Source: Aquimonas sp044377145 | GTDB lineage: Bacteria; Pseudomonadota; Gammaproteobacteria; Xanthomonadales; Xanthomonadaceae | Direction of reading: 5' to 3' | Assembly: GCF_044377145.1 (NCBI RefSeq) | Contig: NZ_JBILJQ010000017.1 | Span: 12,247-76,246 of the forward strand | DNA length: 64,000 nt | Shown here: positions 53,268-62,292 of the stretch, in pieces | Numbering within the stretch: the stretch's first letter is position 1 | Layout of the letters: each line of letters begins with the position of its first letter | Position numbers and translations under genes: made by a program | Notes under the pieces: model-generated | The model's input: the letters and a program-made list of their open reading frames with translations, nothing else | The model's database searches: none | Told to the model about the DNA's origin: nothing

Positions 53268-53986
53268 GCCCGCACCTGCGGACGGAAGTCATCGGCCAGC
53301 CGGCCGTGGTCGAGCACCAGCACGCGCTTGCCCAATCGGCGTACCAGATGCAGATCATGGCTTGCCACCAGTACCGCCGTGCCCTGGGCAGGCAGCTCGG
53401 AGAACAACCGCATGATGTCCTCGGCCAACTGCGGGTCCAGGTTGCCGGTGGGCTCGTCCGCCAGCAGAAGCGGCGGCTGCGCAACGATCGCGCGAGCGAT
53501 ACCCACCCGCTGCTGTTCGCCCGCGGAGAGCGCCAGCGGCAGACTGCGTTCGCGCGCCAGCAGGCCCACCCGCTCCAGCGCAGTGCGCACCCGGCGCTCG
53601 ATTTCGGCACGGGCGACGCCCGCAATCAGCAGCGGCAGGGCGACGTTGTCGAACAGGCTGCGGTCCACCAGCAGGCGGTGATCCTGGAACACCATGCCAA
53701 TGCGGCGGCGCGCATACGGCACCTCGCGCACGCTGAGCTGGCCCAGATTGCGCCCCTCGAACAGGACCGCGCCACGGCTGGCGCGCTCGGCCCGATGGAT
53801 CAGCCGCAGCAAGGTGCTCTTGCCGGCGCCGGAATGGCCGGTGACGAACACCATCTCGCCGCGCTCCAGATCGAAGCTCAGCCCGCTCAAGGCCTCATGT
53901 CCGCCCGGGTAGAGCTTGCTGACCGCATCGAAACGCAGCAGCGGCAGGGCGGACTCAGGTGTTGGCGCGCGGGCGGCAGTGGCCAT
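53264..53986 (-). CDS. ftsE: Cell division ATP-binding protein FtsE
   Basis: A 240-residue ABC ATPase. Walker A GHSGAGKST is at residues ~50-58, the signature LSAGEQQRVGIARAI near 153, and Walker B LLLADEPTGNLD follows. It starts LRFDAVSKLYPGGHEALSGL, typical of FtsE. With FtsX it forms the divisome ATPase. The start overlaps the gspF-like stop by one base. Confidence 0.94.
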   Translation of the reverse strand: MATAARAPTPESALPLLRFDAVSKLYPGGHEALSGLSFDLERGEMVFVTGHSGAGKSTLLRLIHRAERASRGAVLFEGRNLGQLSVREVPYARRRIGMVFQDHRLLVDRSLFDNVALPLLIAGVARAEIERRVRTALERVGLLARERSLPLALSAGEQQRVGIARAIVAQPPLLLADEPTGNLDPQLAEDIMRLFSELPAQGTAVLVASHDLHLVRRLGKRVLVLDHGRLADDFRPQVRA

Positions 53987-55182
53987 CAGCGGATCAGGCT
54001 GTTGATCTGGAAGATCGGCAAGAGTATTGCCAGCACCACGAACAGCACCAGCCCGCCCACCAGCAGGATCACACCCGGCCCCAGGGCCGCCATTGCAATA
54101 CCCAAGGCGGTGTCGAGCTCACGCTCCTGATGCTGCGCCGCCTCGCCCAGCATTGCGTCGAGCCGACCACTGCGCTCGCCGCTGGCAATCAGGCGCACTG
54201 CCACCGGCGGAAACTGGCCGCTGTCTGCCAACGCGCGCGCCAGGCCCTGGCCCTCACGCACACGCAGCGCGGCCTGCGCCAACGAGGTGCGCAGCAACTG
54301 GTTCTGCACCACCTGACCTGAAATCGTGAGCGCATCCAGCAGCGGTACCGCGGCGCCGGTCAGCAAGGCCAGCGTGCGCGCGAAACGGGCCGTATCCAGC
54401 GCGCGCGCGAGCCGGCCCCAGACCGGGATGCGCAGGCTCAAGGCATCGAGCCGTGCGCGCAGATGCGGCTGCCGCAGCGCCAGAGCCGCTGCGATAACCG
54501 CTGCCACCACGCCGATCAGCATCCACAGACCGTAGTCCTGCACCAAAGCCGACAGCGCCATCAGCATCCGCGTCGGCAGCGGCAGCGCCTGACCGAACTG
54601 GCTGAACACACCGATGACCTGCGGTACCACCCACACCATCAGGCCGCTGACGACCGCGATCGCCACGGTCGACAGCAGCAACGGATAGATCAACGCCAGC
54701 AGCACCCGATTCGCGAGTGCATCGCGCGACTCGGCATAGTCCGCCAGACGCAGCAGGATGCCATCTAGCTTGCCGGCCGCTTCGCCAGCCGCCACCGAGG
54801 CGCGGTACAGCGCAGGAAACGAACCCGGATACTCGGCCATGGCCGCGGCCAGCGCGCTGCCCTCAAGCACCCTCGCCCGCAGCGCCATCACTTGGGTGCG
54901 AAGACGGCCTTCGCTACCCTCGGCGAGCGCAGCCAATGACTCGTCGATGGGCAGGCCCGAGGCCACCAGGGTCGCCAGCTGGCGCATCAACAGGGCGCGC
55001 TGGCTGCTACGCAAACTGCGGGCGCCGCCTGCGGCAGGGCTGGAGGTGGCTTCGTCGACGCTGAGCGGGTTCAGGCCCCGCTCGCGCAACTGTGCGCGTG
55101 CGGCGCGCGCGGTGTCCGCCTGCAGCACGCCGCGACTGCGGCGGCCGCTGGCGTCGAGCGCGCTGTACTCGAAGGCAGGCAT
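53986..55182 (-). CDS. Type II secretion system/type IV pilus F-family membrane protein
   Basis: A 398-residue GspF/PilC-like platform protein. It begins PAFEYSALDASGRRSRGVLQ and has the two GspF domains (first ~70-190, second ~270-390), with helices such as LIYPLLLSTVAIAVVSGLMV and LGPGVILLVGGLVLFVVLAI. Motifs LATLVASGLPIDESL and GAAVPLLDALTISGQVV mark the two repeats. No gspE, gspG or other secretion gene is adjacent, so it is an orphan here next to ftsE. GspF type is preferred over PilC because of its length and opening, but this is not certain. Confidence 0.85.
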   Translation of the reverse strand: MPAFEYSALDASGRRSRGVLQADTARAARAQLRERGLNPLSVDEATSSPAAGGARSLRSSQRALLMRQLATLVASGLPIDESLAALAEGSEGRLRTQVMALRARVLEGSALAAAMAEYPGSFPALYRASVAAGEAAGKLDGILLRLADYAESRDALANRVLLALIYPLLLSTVAIAVVSGLMVWVVPQVIGVFSQFGQALPLPTRMLMALSALVQDYGLWMLIGVVAAVIAAALALRQPHLRARLDALSLRIPVWGRLARALDTARFARTLALLTGAAVPLLDALTISGQVVQNQLLRTSLAQAALRVREGQGLARALADSGQFPPVAVRLIASGERSGRLDAMLGEAAQHQERELDTALGIAMAALGPGVILLVGGLVLFVVLAILLPIFQINSLIR

Positions 55183-55200
55183 CGGCGGGCAGGCCCGGGA

Positions 55201-55953
55201 TCAGTCCGCAGGCAGCGGCCGACCGGCCTTCAGATGGATCGGCCAGCGCACGCGCCGAACCTGATCGCTATCACCCCAGGCCGCGCTCATCTCGGCCTCG
55301 ATCTGCAGCACCGGGTCTTCGCCGGTCTTGCGCAGATAGGCCTGGCTGGCCGACCAGCTGCGCAGGTAGTCGAGGTAGTCAGCCAGACGCAGGTCCAGCT
55401 CGATCGCGAACTCGGGCGCCTCGATCGCGGTGAATGGAAACGCCAGATCCTTGTAGCCGTTCTCCACGTGGCGTCGCTCCGCCGGCCAGTAGGTGCCGAG
55501 GATGTCGCGGTAGAGGTTGAGGAACACGCGATCGACCTCGGGCGAGACCTCACTGCTGCCGTAGCACCAGACCGCGATCACGCCGTCGCTGCGCAGCACG
55601 CCATAGGCGGCCGCGAAGAATGCGTCCAGATCGAACCAATGCAAGGCCTGAGCGACCGTGATCAGATCCACGCTGCCCACGGGCAGTGAGGGCAGCTCGG
55701 CCGGCTCGACCCGGTAGTCAACATTGGCCTGGGTCTGCGCCAGCGCGACCTGGGCAGCGCTGGGGTCGGTCGCGATCACGCGCTCGAAGCGCTGCGCCAA
55801 TTGCAGGGCCGATTGACCGTTGCCGCAGCCGACATCCCAAGCCAGCTCGCGCTCGCCCGGCAGCGATGCCAGCCAGTCGAACAGTGCCGGGGGATAGTTG
55901 GGGCGCGCCGCCGCGTACAGATCGGCCTGGGCTGAGAAATGGTCTTTGAACAT
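55201..55953 (-). CDS. Class I SAM-dependent methyltransferase
   Basis: A 250-residue methyltransferase of the type found as an unassigned 'class I SAM-dependent methyltransferase' near many genes. It starts FKDHFSAQADLYAAARPNYP; motif I is WDVGCGNGQSALQLA, followed by VIATDPSAAQVALA, LPVGSVDLITVAQALHWFDL and a GVLRSDGVIAVWCYG strand. Substrate unknown. It precedes gspF on the same strand with an 18-base gap. Confidence 0.85.
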   Translation of the reverse strand: MFKDHFSAQADLYAAARPNYPPALFDWLASLPGERELAWDVGCGNGQSALQLAQRFERVIATDPSAAQVALAQTQANVDYRVEPAELPSLPVGSVDLITVAQALHWFDLDAFFAAAYGVLRSDGVIAVWCYGSSEVSPEVDRVFLNLYRDILGTYWPAERRHVENGYKDLAFPFTAIEAPEFAIELDLRLADYLDYLRSWSASQAYLRKTGEDPVLQIEAEMSAAWGDSDQVRRVRWPIHLKAGRPLPAD

Positions 55954-56054
55954 GCGCGGCAGTCTAGCAGCCTGCGGCGGCCAAGCCCGCTACTCGGTCG
56001 GCGCAAGCCGCTGGCAGACTGCAGGCTTCAGCCAACCGCTCCGGAGTACCGCTC

Positions 56055-56516
56055 ATGCCCGGCTTCAGCCTTCGTCCCGCCGATCCGCAGGATCTGGATG
56101 CCATCGTCGAGTTCAATGCGGCAATGGCGCTCGAAACCGAGACCCTGGCGCTCGACTCCGAACGTCTGCGCGCCGGCGTCGCCGCCCTGCTGGCCGATCC
56201 AGCGCGCGGACGCTACCGGGTCGCCGTCGCCGATGGCAGTGTGATCGGCACCCTGATGCTGACCCGCGAGTGGAGCGATTGGCGCTGCGGCGACTGGTGG
56301 TGGATACAGAGTGTCTACATCCGGCCGGACTGGCGGCGACGGGGCGTGTTCGCTGCGCTCTACCGCAGCGTCGCCAACGAGGCACGCGCCGATCCGGAAG
56401 TCTGCGGCCTGCGTCTGTACGTCGAGCGCGACAACGTTCATGCCCAGAACACCTATGTCGCCCTTGGGCTGGAGGAAACCCACTACCGCATGTTTGAAAC
56501 CCGCACGCGCACATGA
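56055..56516 (+). CDS. GNAT family N-acetyltransferase
   Basis: A 153-residue GNAT protein that transfers acetyl from acetyl-CoA to an amine. The pattern is FSLRPADPQDLDAIVEFNAA, then VIGTLMLTREWSDW, the acetyl-CoA loop YIRPDWRRRGVFAALYRSV (Q/RxxGxG/A-like), and YVERDNVHAQNTYVALGLEE at the end. The substrate is unknown. It is divergent from the methyltransferase at 55201. Confidence 0.87.
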   Translation: MPGFSLRPADPQDLDAIVEFNAAMALETETLALDSERLRAGVAALLADPARGRYRVAVADGSVIGTLMLTREWSDWRCGDWWWIQSVYIRPDWRRRGVFAALYRSVANEARADPEVCGLRLYVERDNVHAQNTYVALGLEETHYRMFETRTRT

Positions 56517-56698
56517 AGGACCCGTGAGCGCTTGCTCATTGGTCGTCCACAGGTGTGGGCGACGCCTTCGCATCAATCAAGATCAGGCTCACCGGAAAAC
56601 GACAGTCACTGAACGGACGGCCACGCAGACTGCGCTCCACGTCGAGCCGGCTGATGCGCAGCCGCCGCGTGCAACCCACCCTGCCTCTGGAGCTCCCC

Positions 56699-57184
56699 AT
56701 GTTCAAACGTCTCGTGCTGATTGCCGCCGCCCTTCTGATTGCTCCCATCGCCTTCGCTGATCAAAGCGATGCGAAGAAAGAGCAGACCGTGGTCGAGATC
56801 GCAGCGGCCAACCCTGATTTCTCCACCCTGGTGGCCGCCGTGCAGGCCGCCGGCTTGGCTGAAACCCTGAGCGGCGCGGGTCCGTTCACCGTGTTTGCGC
56901 CGACCAATGCAGCCTTCGCCAAGCTGCCGGCCGGCACCGTTGAGAACCTGCTCAAGCCCGAGAACAAAGATCAGTTGGTCGCGATCCTCACCTACCACGT
57001 GGTGCCCGGTAAGGTTATGGCCGCCGATGTGGTGGGCCTGACGTCCGCACCGACGGTCAACGGCAAGACTCTGACCGTTGATGCAAGCGACGGCGTCAAG
57101 ATCAACGGCTCGACTGTCACTGCGACGGACATCGTCGGCAGCAATGGCGTGATCCACGTGATCGACACCGTCATCCTGCCGTAA
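56699..57184 (+). CDS. Secreted fasciclin-domain protein
   Basis: A 161-residue exported protein. The ATG at 56699 follows a TGGAG site and begins a signal peptide (LVLIAAALLIAPIAFA). Residues ~27-160 form one FAS1 domain: FSTLVAAVQAAGLAETLSG, GPFTVFAPTNAAFAKLP (the H1 box), LTYHVVPGKVMAADV and NGVIHVIDTVILP (the H2 box). FAS1 domains mediate adhesion or cell-surface interactions. Terminator stem directly downstream. Confidence 0.9.
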   Translation: MFKRLVLIAAALLIAPIAFADQSDAKKEQTVVEIAAANPDFSTLVAAVQAAGLAETLSGAGPFTVFAPTNAAFAKLPAGTVENLLKPENKDQLVAILTYHVVPGKVMAADVVGLTSAPTVNGKTLTVDASDGVKINGSTVTATDIVGSNGVIHVIDTVILP

Positions 57185-57205
57185 GCGACAGAGTCAGTTG
57201 ATGGG

Positions 57206-57236
57206 AAAGCCCCGGACAATCTGTCCGGGGCTTTTT
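57206..57236 (+). terminator. Terminator after the fasciclin gene
   Basis: AGCCCCGGACA (57208-57218) pairs perfectly with TGTCCGGGGCT (57222-57232), followed by TTTT, 24 bases after the stop. Classic Rho-independent form. Confidence 0.9.
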
Positions 57237-57314
57237 GCTGTTGGGTGGAACAAAGCTGGATGGCAGCAGCCTCCGGCCAGAACCGGAGTTCTCGGCAGGC
57301 ACTCTGCACACAGC

Positions 57315-58226
57315 TCAGTGCCGCTGCAACGCAGCCCGCAGCTCGCCTTCGGTGTCGGCGCCAGTCAACTCGATGCACTGGGCAGCGACACCGTGCGCCG
57401 CCAGCACCGCCCGCCACTGGCTCGCGCGCAACTGACGCAGTCTGTGCATGTTCGCGGCCGATATGCCTGCGGCTTCGGCCGCCGGCAGCAGCTGCTCGGG
57501 CGACTGGATACCGATACCAACCTGGCCGCCGGCATAGAGAGCGGGCGGCTCGCCCGCCTCCTCCACCCACTCCGCGCTGGCCGGCGCGAACAATGCCGCC
57601 TCCAGCAAACGCCATACCGGCGCGAGGCCGGCGTGCTCGTACTGCATCGCGGTCATCGCGCACAGGTCGTGCAAGCTCAGATAGCGCGCATGTTCCAGCT
57701 GCAGTCCGAAGGCGGACTGAGCCGCCAGCGCGGTGGCAGCCGCAGCCATACCCTTTTCCATCAGTTCGGACTCCATCTGGCGACCCACTGCATTGACCTG
57801 CTCGGCGCCGCCGCGCAACACGAATGGAAGCAGTCGCAGCGGACCACCGCGCAGACTGCGGTCTGGCTGCAGGCCAGCCGCTGGCATCCGCCCTTCGCTG
57901 GCACTCAAGCTCACCACACGCGCTTGGGCACGCTCGCCTGGCGCGCCGATCAGCAGATCGGCCAGGGTGGTGAACACCGGCCAGCCCGGGCGCAACAGTT
58001 CGGCCGGATCAAAGCTCGCCATCGCCAGACCCAGGTCAAGGCTGTCCGCACCAGGCAGCAGGCGCTGCAGGTCGATCAGGATCGGCTCAAGCAGCGGTGC
58101 CGCGGCGGCGCGTTCCAGTGTTTCATTGCCCAGCTCGAACTGCACCGGACCGTCGGCGTCGGCGACGCGGGGGCTGACCTCCAGAGCAAGTGCGCCAAAA
58201 CAACTGAGGCTTTCGTCGATGCTCAT
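57315..58226 (-). CDS. Unrecognised conserved-looking protein divergent from the thiolase
   Basis: A 303-residue protein rich in Ala, Leu and Glu, predicted soluble and cytoplasmic since no signal peptide or membrane helix is seen. I do not recognise its family. Distinct stretches are ALEVSPRVADADGPVQFELG near the start, ADLLIGAPGERAQARVVSL in the middle, LRLLPFVLRGGAEQVNAVGR, and a C-terminal AASAGISAANMHRLRQ-like helix pair. Codons are GC-rich and regular, so it is real coding. It is divergent from the FadI-like thiolase over 122 bases, suggesting a link to fatty-acid breakdown. Confidence 0.7.
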   Translation of the reverse strand: MSIDESLSCFGALALEVSPRVADADGPVQFELGNETLERAAAAPLLEPILIDLQRLLPGADSLDLGLAMASFDPAELLRPGWPVFTTLADLLIGAPGERAQARVVSLSASEGRMPAAGLQPDRSLRGGPLRLLPFVLRGGAEQVNAVGRQMESELMEKGMAAAATALAAQSAFGLQLEHARYLSLHDLCAMTAMQYEHAGLAPVWRLLEAALFAPASAEWVEEAGEPPALYAGGQVGIGIQSPEQLLPAAEAAGISAANMHRLRQLRASQWRAVLAAHGVAAQCIELTGADTEGELRAALQRH

Positions 58227-58348
58227 GGGTCCGGTTCCAGGGTTGCAGGGCGGTACGGTCGGTGCGGCGGCGGCCGAAATCGCCGCGCCGCTAAAGTTTT
58301 CGCTCGGAATCGCTGCGCTATTATCGGGCGCTCGACCAAGATGACGGC

Positions 58349-59644
58349 ATGAAACGCATGACCAGCCCCCGTTCTGTCCGCCCCGTCGGCATCATCGGCG
58401 GCGTTCGCATTCCTTTCTGCCGCAACAACACCGCCTATGCGGACGTCGGCAACCTCGGCATGTCGATCCGCACCTTGGGCGCCCTGGTGGAACGATTCGG
58501 CCTGCATGGTGCCCAGCTGGGCGAAGTCGCACTGGGCGCGGTGCTGAAGCACTCCTCTGACTGGAACCTCGGCCGCGAGGCGACGCTGTCCTCAGGCCTG
58601 TCGCCGGCGACGCCGGGTATCACCCTGCAGCGCGCCTGCGGCACCAGCCTAGACACCCTGATCCACGTTGCCAACAAGATCGCACTCGGACAGATCGAGT
58701 CCGGAGTCGGCGGCGGTTCCGACACCACCTCGGACGTTCCGATCAATGTCAGCCGCCCGCTGCGTCGCCGCCTGCTGGACGCCAACATGGCGCGCTCGGC
58801 CGGCGACCGCCTGCGCGCGTTTCGCGGCTTTTCGCCGCGCGAGCTCAAGCCCGAGTTTCCCGGCGTGGGCGAGCCGCGGACCGGCAAGAGCATGGGCCAG
58901 CATTGCGAGCTGATGGCACAGGAATGGGCGATCGCCCGCGCCGATCAGGACGCGCTGGCGGCCGCCTCGCATCACAAGGCCGCCGCGGCCTACGAGCGCG
59001 GCTTCTTCGATGATCTGGTGGTGCCGTTCCGCGGCGTCACCCGCGACAACATCCTGCGGCCCGACTCCTCCATCGAGAAGCTGGCGACGCTGAAGCCGGC
59101 GTTCGACAAGCTCAGCGGGCGCGGCACGCTGACCGCTGGCAACTCGACGCCGCTCACGGACGGCGCCTCGGCTGTGCTGCTGGGCACGCAGGAATGGGTC
59201 GACTCACGCGGCTTGAAGGTGCAGGCATGGCTGGTCGATGCGCAGGTCGCCGCAGTCGACTTCGTGCACGGCGAAGGCCTGCTGAAGGCGCCGGCCTGGG
59301 CGGTACCGCAGATGCTCAAGCGTCACGGCCTGAGCCTGCAGGATTTTGACTTCTACGAGATCCACGAAGCCTTTGCCGCGCAGGTGTTGTGCACCTTGCG
59401 CGCTTGGGAAAGCGAGAGCTTCTGCCGCGACAAGCTGGGCCTGGACGCGGCGCTGGGCAGCATCGACCCGGCCAAGCTGAATGTGGTCGGCAGTTCGCTG
59501 GCCGTCGGGCATCCTTTCGCGGCCACCGGCGCGCGCATTGTCGCCACCCTGGCCAAGCTGCTGGAAGAGAAGGGCAGCGGCCGCGGCCTGATCTCGGTCT
59601 GCACCGCGGGTGGCATGGGCGTGACTGCGATTGTCGAGCGCTGA
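58349..59644 (+). CDS. fadI: Acetyl-CoA C-acyltransferase (FadI-like thiolase)
   Basis: A 431-residue thiolase that cleaves 3-ketoacyl-CoA in beta-oxidation. The nucleophile Cys97 lies in QRACGTSLDTL; the conserved NEAFA-type loop reads EIHEAFAAQVL; GSSLAVGHPFAATGARIV and VCTAGGMGVTAIVE hold the other catalytic His and Cys. The H-E-A-F variant and the length of 431 residues fit the FadI/trifunctional beta-subunit group rather than FadA. No fadJ gene is seen beside it. Confidence 0.9.
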   Translation: MKRMTSPRSVRPVGIIGGVRIPFCRNNTAYADVGNLGMSIRTLGALVERFGLHGAQLGEVALGAVLKHSSDWNLGREATLSSGLSPATPGITLQRACGTSLDTLIHVANKIALGQIESGVGGGSDTTSDVPINVSRPLRRRLLDANMARSAGDRLRAFRGFSPRELKPEFPGVGEPRTGKSMGQHCELMAQEWAIARADQDALAAASHHKAAAAYERGFFDDLVVPFRGVTRDNILRPDSSIEKLATLKPAFDKLSGRGTLTAGNSTPLTDGASAVLLGTQEWVDSRGLKVQAWLVDAQVAAVDFVHGEGLLKAPAWAVPQMLKRHGLSLQDFDFYEIHEAFAAQVLCTLRAWESESFCRDKLGLDAALGSIDPAKLNVVGSSLAVGHPFAATGARIVATLAKLLEEKGSGRGLISVCTAGGMGVTAIVER

Positions 59645-59740
59645 TCCGGGCAAAGTCCGTGCAGTGCAAGCGCGGCGTTCGGCCGCAGAGCGGCCGCGCC
59701 GCCGAGCTATGCTCACGCCCCCACACGGCTGGATCCGCGC

Positions 59741-60373
59741 ATGTACACCCTCTACTACGCCCCCGGCACCGCCAGCATGGTGGTGCACTGGCTGCTGATT
59801 GAACTCGACGCACCGCATCAGCTGCACGCACTCGATCTTGCGGCAGGCGAACACAAGCGCCCCGAGTATCTGGCGATCAATCCCAACGGTCTGGTACCGA
59901 CCCTGCTGGTCGACGGTGAGCCGCTGACGGAAGCCGCGGCGATCGTCATGCATCTCGCAGATGCTCATCCCGAAGCCGCGCTGGCGCCCGCGCCCGGCAC
60001 GGTGCAGCGGGGGCACTACTACCAGTGGCTGCTGCATCTGGCCAACACCCTGCAGCCGGCGTTCCGGCACTGGTTCTATCCGGCCGAGGCTGCCGGTGAA
60101 GCCACCGCCGAGGCCGCGAAGACCTGCGCCCGCGTGCGCGTCGAAGCCTGCTGGGATCGAATCGAAGCCCATCTCGCCGCGCACGGCCCGTTTCTGCTCG
60201 GTGCCACGATCAGCGCGGCTGATTTTCATCTGACCATGCTGATGCGCTGGTCGCGGAACATGCCGCGGCCTGCCACCGAGTGGCCGCACCTGCGGGCGCT
60301 GGCCGAGCGCATGAAGGCGCGCCCAACCTTCCGCACTTTGTATGCACGCGAACAGTTGAGCGAGTGGGCTTAG
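59741..60373 (+). CDS. Glutathione S-transferase
   Basis: A 210-residue two-domain GST. The thioredoxin-like domain opens YTLYYAPGTASMVVHWLLIE, and NPNGLVPTLLVDGEPLTEAA has the glutathione-binding cis-Pro and Glu-Ala. The helical C-terminal domain has GPFLLGATISAADFHLTML, the N-capping box. The class is not obvious; it resembles bacterial beta-like or nu-like GSTs. Likely substrate: electrophiles. Confidence 0.9.
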   Translation: MYTLYYAPGTASMVVHWLLIELDAPHQLHALDLAAGEHKRPEYLAINPNGLVPTLLVDGEPLTEAAAIVMHLADAHPEAALAPAPGTVQRGHYYQWLLHLANTLQPAFRHWFYPAEAAGEATAEAAKTCARVRVEACWDRIEAHLAAHGPFLLGATISAADFHLTMLMRWSRNMPRPATEWPHLRALAERMKARPTFRTLYAREQLSEWA

Positions 60374-60390
60374 GCCTCATCCCGACACTC

Positions 60391-60411
60391 GAATCCCGAA
60401 TCCCGAATCCC
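60391..60411. repeat. Short GAATCCC heptamer tract
   Basis: Three GAATCCC units in tandem just after the GST gene. Same family as the arrays near 7040 and 31691, here without an inverted partner. Confidence 0.7.
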
Positions 60412-60535
60412 TTAGCAGCATGCGTTGGCGCTGGCACGCGTTGCCAACGCGCCGCGGGGCTCGTGGACAGATTCAGGCCGATGAATTCGGGCCCTGCCCG
60501 AGGAACGGGTCAGGGCCGTTGCCGCGCGGCCGCTT

Positions 60536-60976
60536 TCAGCGGCCCATCACCGTGATGCCGTAGTAGCAGGGTGCACTGCTGCAGTTGAACATGGTCACTT
60601 CCAGCCGGAACTTGCCGCTCCAGCGCGGCGTGACCTTGACGATCGGCGCGTCGTCCTCGGTGGCATCCTCGGCGATCACGTTGTTGTTCTCGTCATAGAG
60701 CTTCAGATCGATGTCCGAGCAATCCTGGTCGCAGACCGAGGCGATGAAGTACTCGCGCCCGGAGTTCAGCTCGAAGGTGTACTCGTCATTGGCCTGGTTG
60801 CCAAGCAGGTCGTAGTGGTCGTCAAAGGCCCGACGAAAGCCTTCGCCTTGGGCCACTCCCTTGATCGCTTCCAGCTGGGCTTGAACGACGGCTTCGTACT
60901 CGTTTGCGACCGCGCTGGCTGACGCAGCCAGGGCGAACGCGATCAGGGCAGGCTTCAGCAGGGAAATGGCGCGCAT
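60536..60976 (-). CDS. Small secreted PPC-like protein
   Basis: A 146-residue exported protein. The signal peptide is ALIAFALAASASAVA. The mature part has an N-terminal helix with EAIKGVAQGEGFRRAF, then a beta-sandwich of the pre-peptidase C-terminal type: FELNSGREYFIASVCDQDC, DIDLKLYDENNNVIAED, and FRLEVTMFNCSSAPCYYGI. Four cysteines are placed to form two disulfides. Function unknown; it is not fused to any peptidase here. Confidence 0.78.
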   Translation of the reverse strand: MRAISLLKPALIAFALAASASAVANEYEAVVQAQLEAIKGVAQGEGFRRAFDDHYDLLGNQANDEYTFELNSGREYFIASVCDQDCSDIDLKLYDENNNVIAEDATEDDAPIVKVTPRWSGKFRLEVTMFNCSSAPCYYGITVMGR

Positions 60977-61160
60977 CGTGGGCTCCGGATGGGTGTGGAC
61001 AACGGGACAAGCGCCGATTCCAAACCAGCGGTTCGGGTCGAGGCAGCGACACGCGAGGCATCGGCAGCGGTGACCGGAACGTGTCTGGCATCACGCTATG
61101 CACAGCGCGTGCCACTGCCGGTCGCCGGCTCGCGACCCTGCCAAACTCCGCCGGCCCACC

Positions 61161-62180
61161 TCACGCCTGCCGAGGCGCGGCCACCGACTCACGGAGGACG
61201 ATCTCTGCGGGGTGAAGGCTGAGCAGCTCGGAGATATCCTCGGAACGCAGCTGCCCCAACAACAGTCGGGTGGCGGTTCTGGCCATGTCGCGGATCGGCT
61301 GCCGGATGGTGGTGAGCGACGGCCAGAGCTGGCGCGAGATCGGCGCGTCGTCGAAGCCGACCACCGACAGCTGGTCGGGAATCCGCAGCCCCAGCGCATG
61401 CGCAGCCTTGATGACGCCGCCCGCCATCTCGTCATTCGCGGCAAAAACTGCCGTCGGTGGTTCCACCAGCGCCAGTAGTTGACGTCCTGCGCGCTCACCG
61501 GAATCGAAACGCAAGTCGCCATCGATGACCCAGTCGTCGCGAACGGCGATGCTGGCTTCTGCCAAGGCCTGCCTGTAGCCCTCGTAGCGCAGGCCGATCG
61601 CGCGGTGGTCGGGATGCCCGGTGATGAATGCGATCCTGCGGTGACCGTGTTCGATCAGGCAACGCGTGAGCGCCAGCGCCGCCTCAAGATCATTCGTCTC
61701 AACGAAGGGGTGGGCCTGCTTATGCGCGGTCGGCGCGATGCGCACCAGCGGGATCTCGGCAGCGTGAAGAAGATCAATGATGCCGAGGTGGTCTGATATC
61801 GGCGGTGACAGCAGTACGCCATCGATGCGCTTGTTGAGAATCAGCTCTTCCACCTCGCCGGACAAGGCGACGTCGTGGATATCGGCCGGGTGGATCACCA
61901 GTTCATAGCCCAAGCTGCGGCACACCTCGAGGATGCCCTCCTGAATGTCGAGCACGTAATGGGCGCCGGGCCGACCATAGATGAGGCCGAGCATATAGCT
62001 TCGATTGCCAGCCAGGCCACGCGCCGACATGCGCGGACGGTAGTTGAGACTGGCAATCGCGGCTTCGACGCGCGCGCGGGTTTCGGGTCGTACCCGGGGT
62101 TCACGGTTGACCACCCGCGACACGGTCTTGATGGAGACCCCGGCCGCGGCCGCGACATCATCAATGATTGCTCTGTTCAT
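61161..62180 (-). CDS. LacI-family transcriptional regulator
   Basis: A 339-residue regulator. The N-terminal HTH reads IIDDVAAAAGVSIKTVSRVV followed by NREPRVRPETRARV; the hinge is LNYRPRMSARGLAGNRS. The remaining ~280 residues form a periplasmic-binding-like sugar domain (GVLLSPPISDHLGIIDLLH; GHRRIAFITGHPDHRA; VFAANDEMAGGVIKAAHAL). The ATG at 62180 follows a purine-rich AAGGCGG site; an in-frame start four codons earlier lacks one. It is next to a GPH sugar transporter on the same strand, so it likely controls sugar uptake. No operator was identified. Confidence 0.92.
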   Translation of the reverse strand: MNRAIIDDVAAAAGVSIKTVSRVVNREPRVRPETRARVEAAIASLNYRPRMSARGLAGNRSYMLGLIYGRPGAHYVLDIQEGILEVCRSLGYELVIHPADIHDVALSGEVEELILNKRIDGVLLSPPISDHLGIIDLLHAAEIPLVRIAPTAHKQAHPFVETNDLEAALALTRCLIEHGHRRIAFITGHPDHRAIGLRYEGYRQALAEASIAVRDDWVIDGDLRFDSGERAGRQLLALVEPPTAVFAANDEMAGGVIKAAHALGLRIPDQLSVVGFDDAPISRQLWPSLTTIRQPIRDMARTATRLLLGQLRSEDISELLSLHPAEIVLRESVAAPRQA

Positions 62181-62292
62181 GCCGCCTTGCACTCCTGGGC
62201 CAACAGGCGCCGACCATGATCGATTCTAGGCGCAGGTGATCGCATGGATTGTCTGGATTCCGCGACGGACGAGAACCACATCAGCCCAGCCC

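Noticed and set aside
62181..62292. LacI operator between regulator and transporter
   Set aside because: No palindrome with a central CG in an AT-like context was found; only weak partial symmetry.
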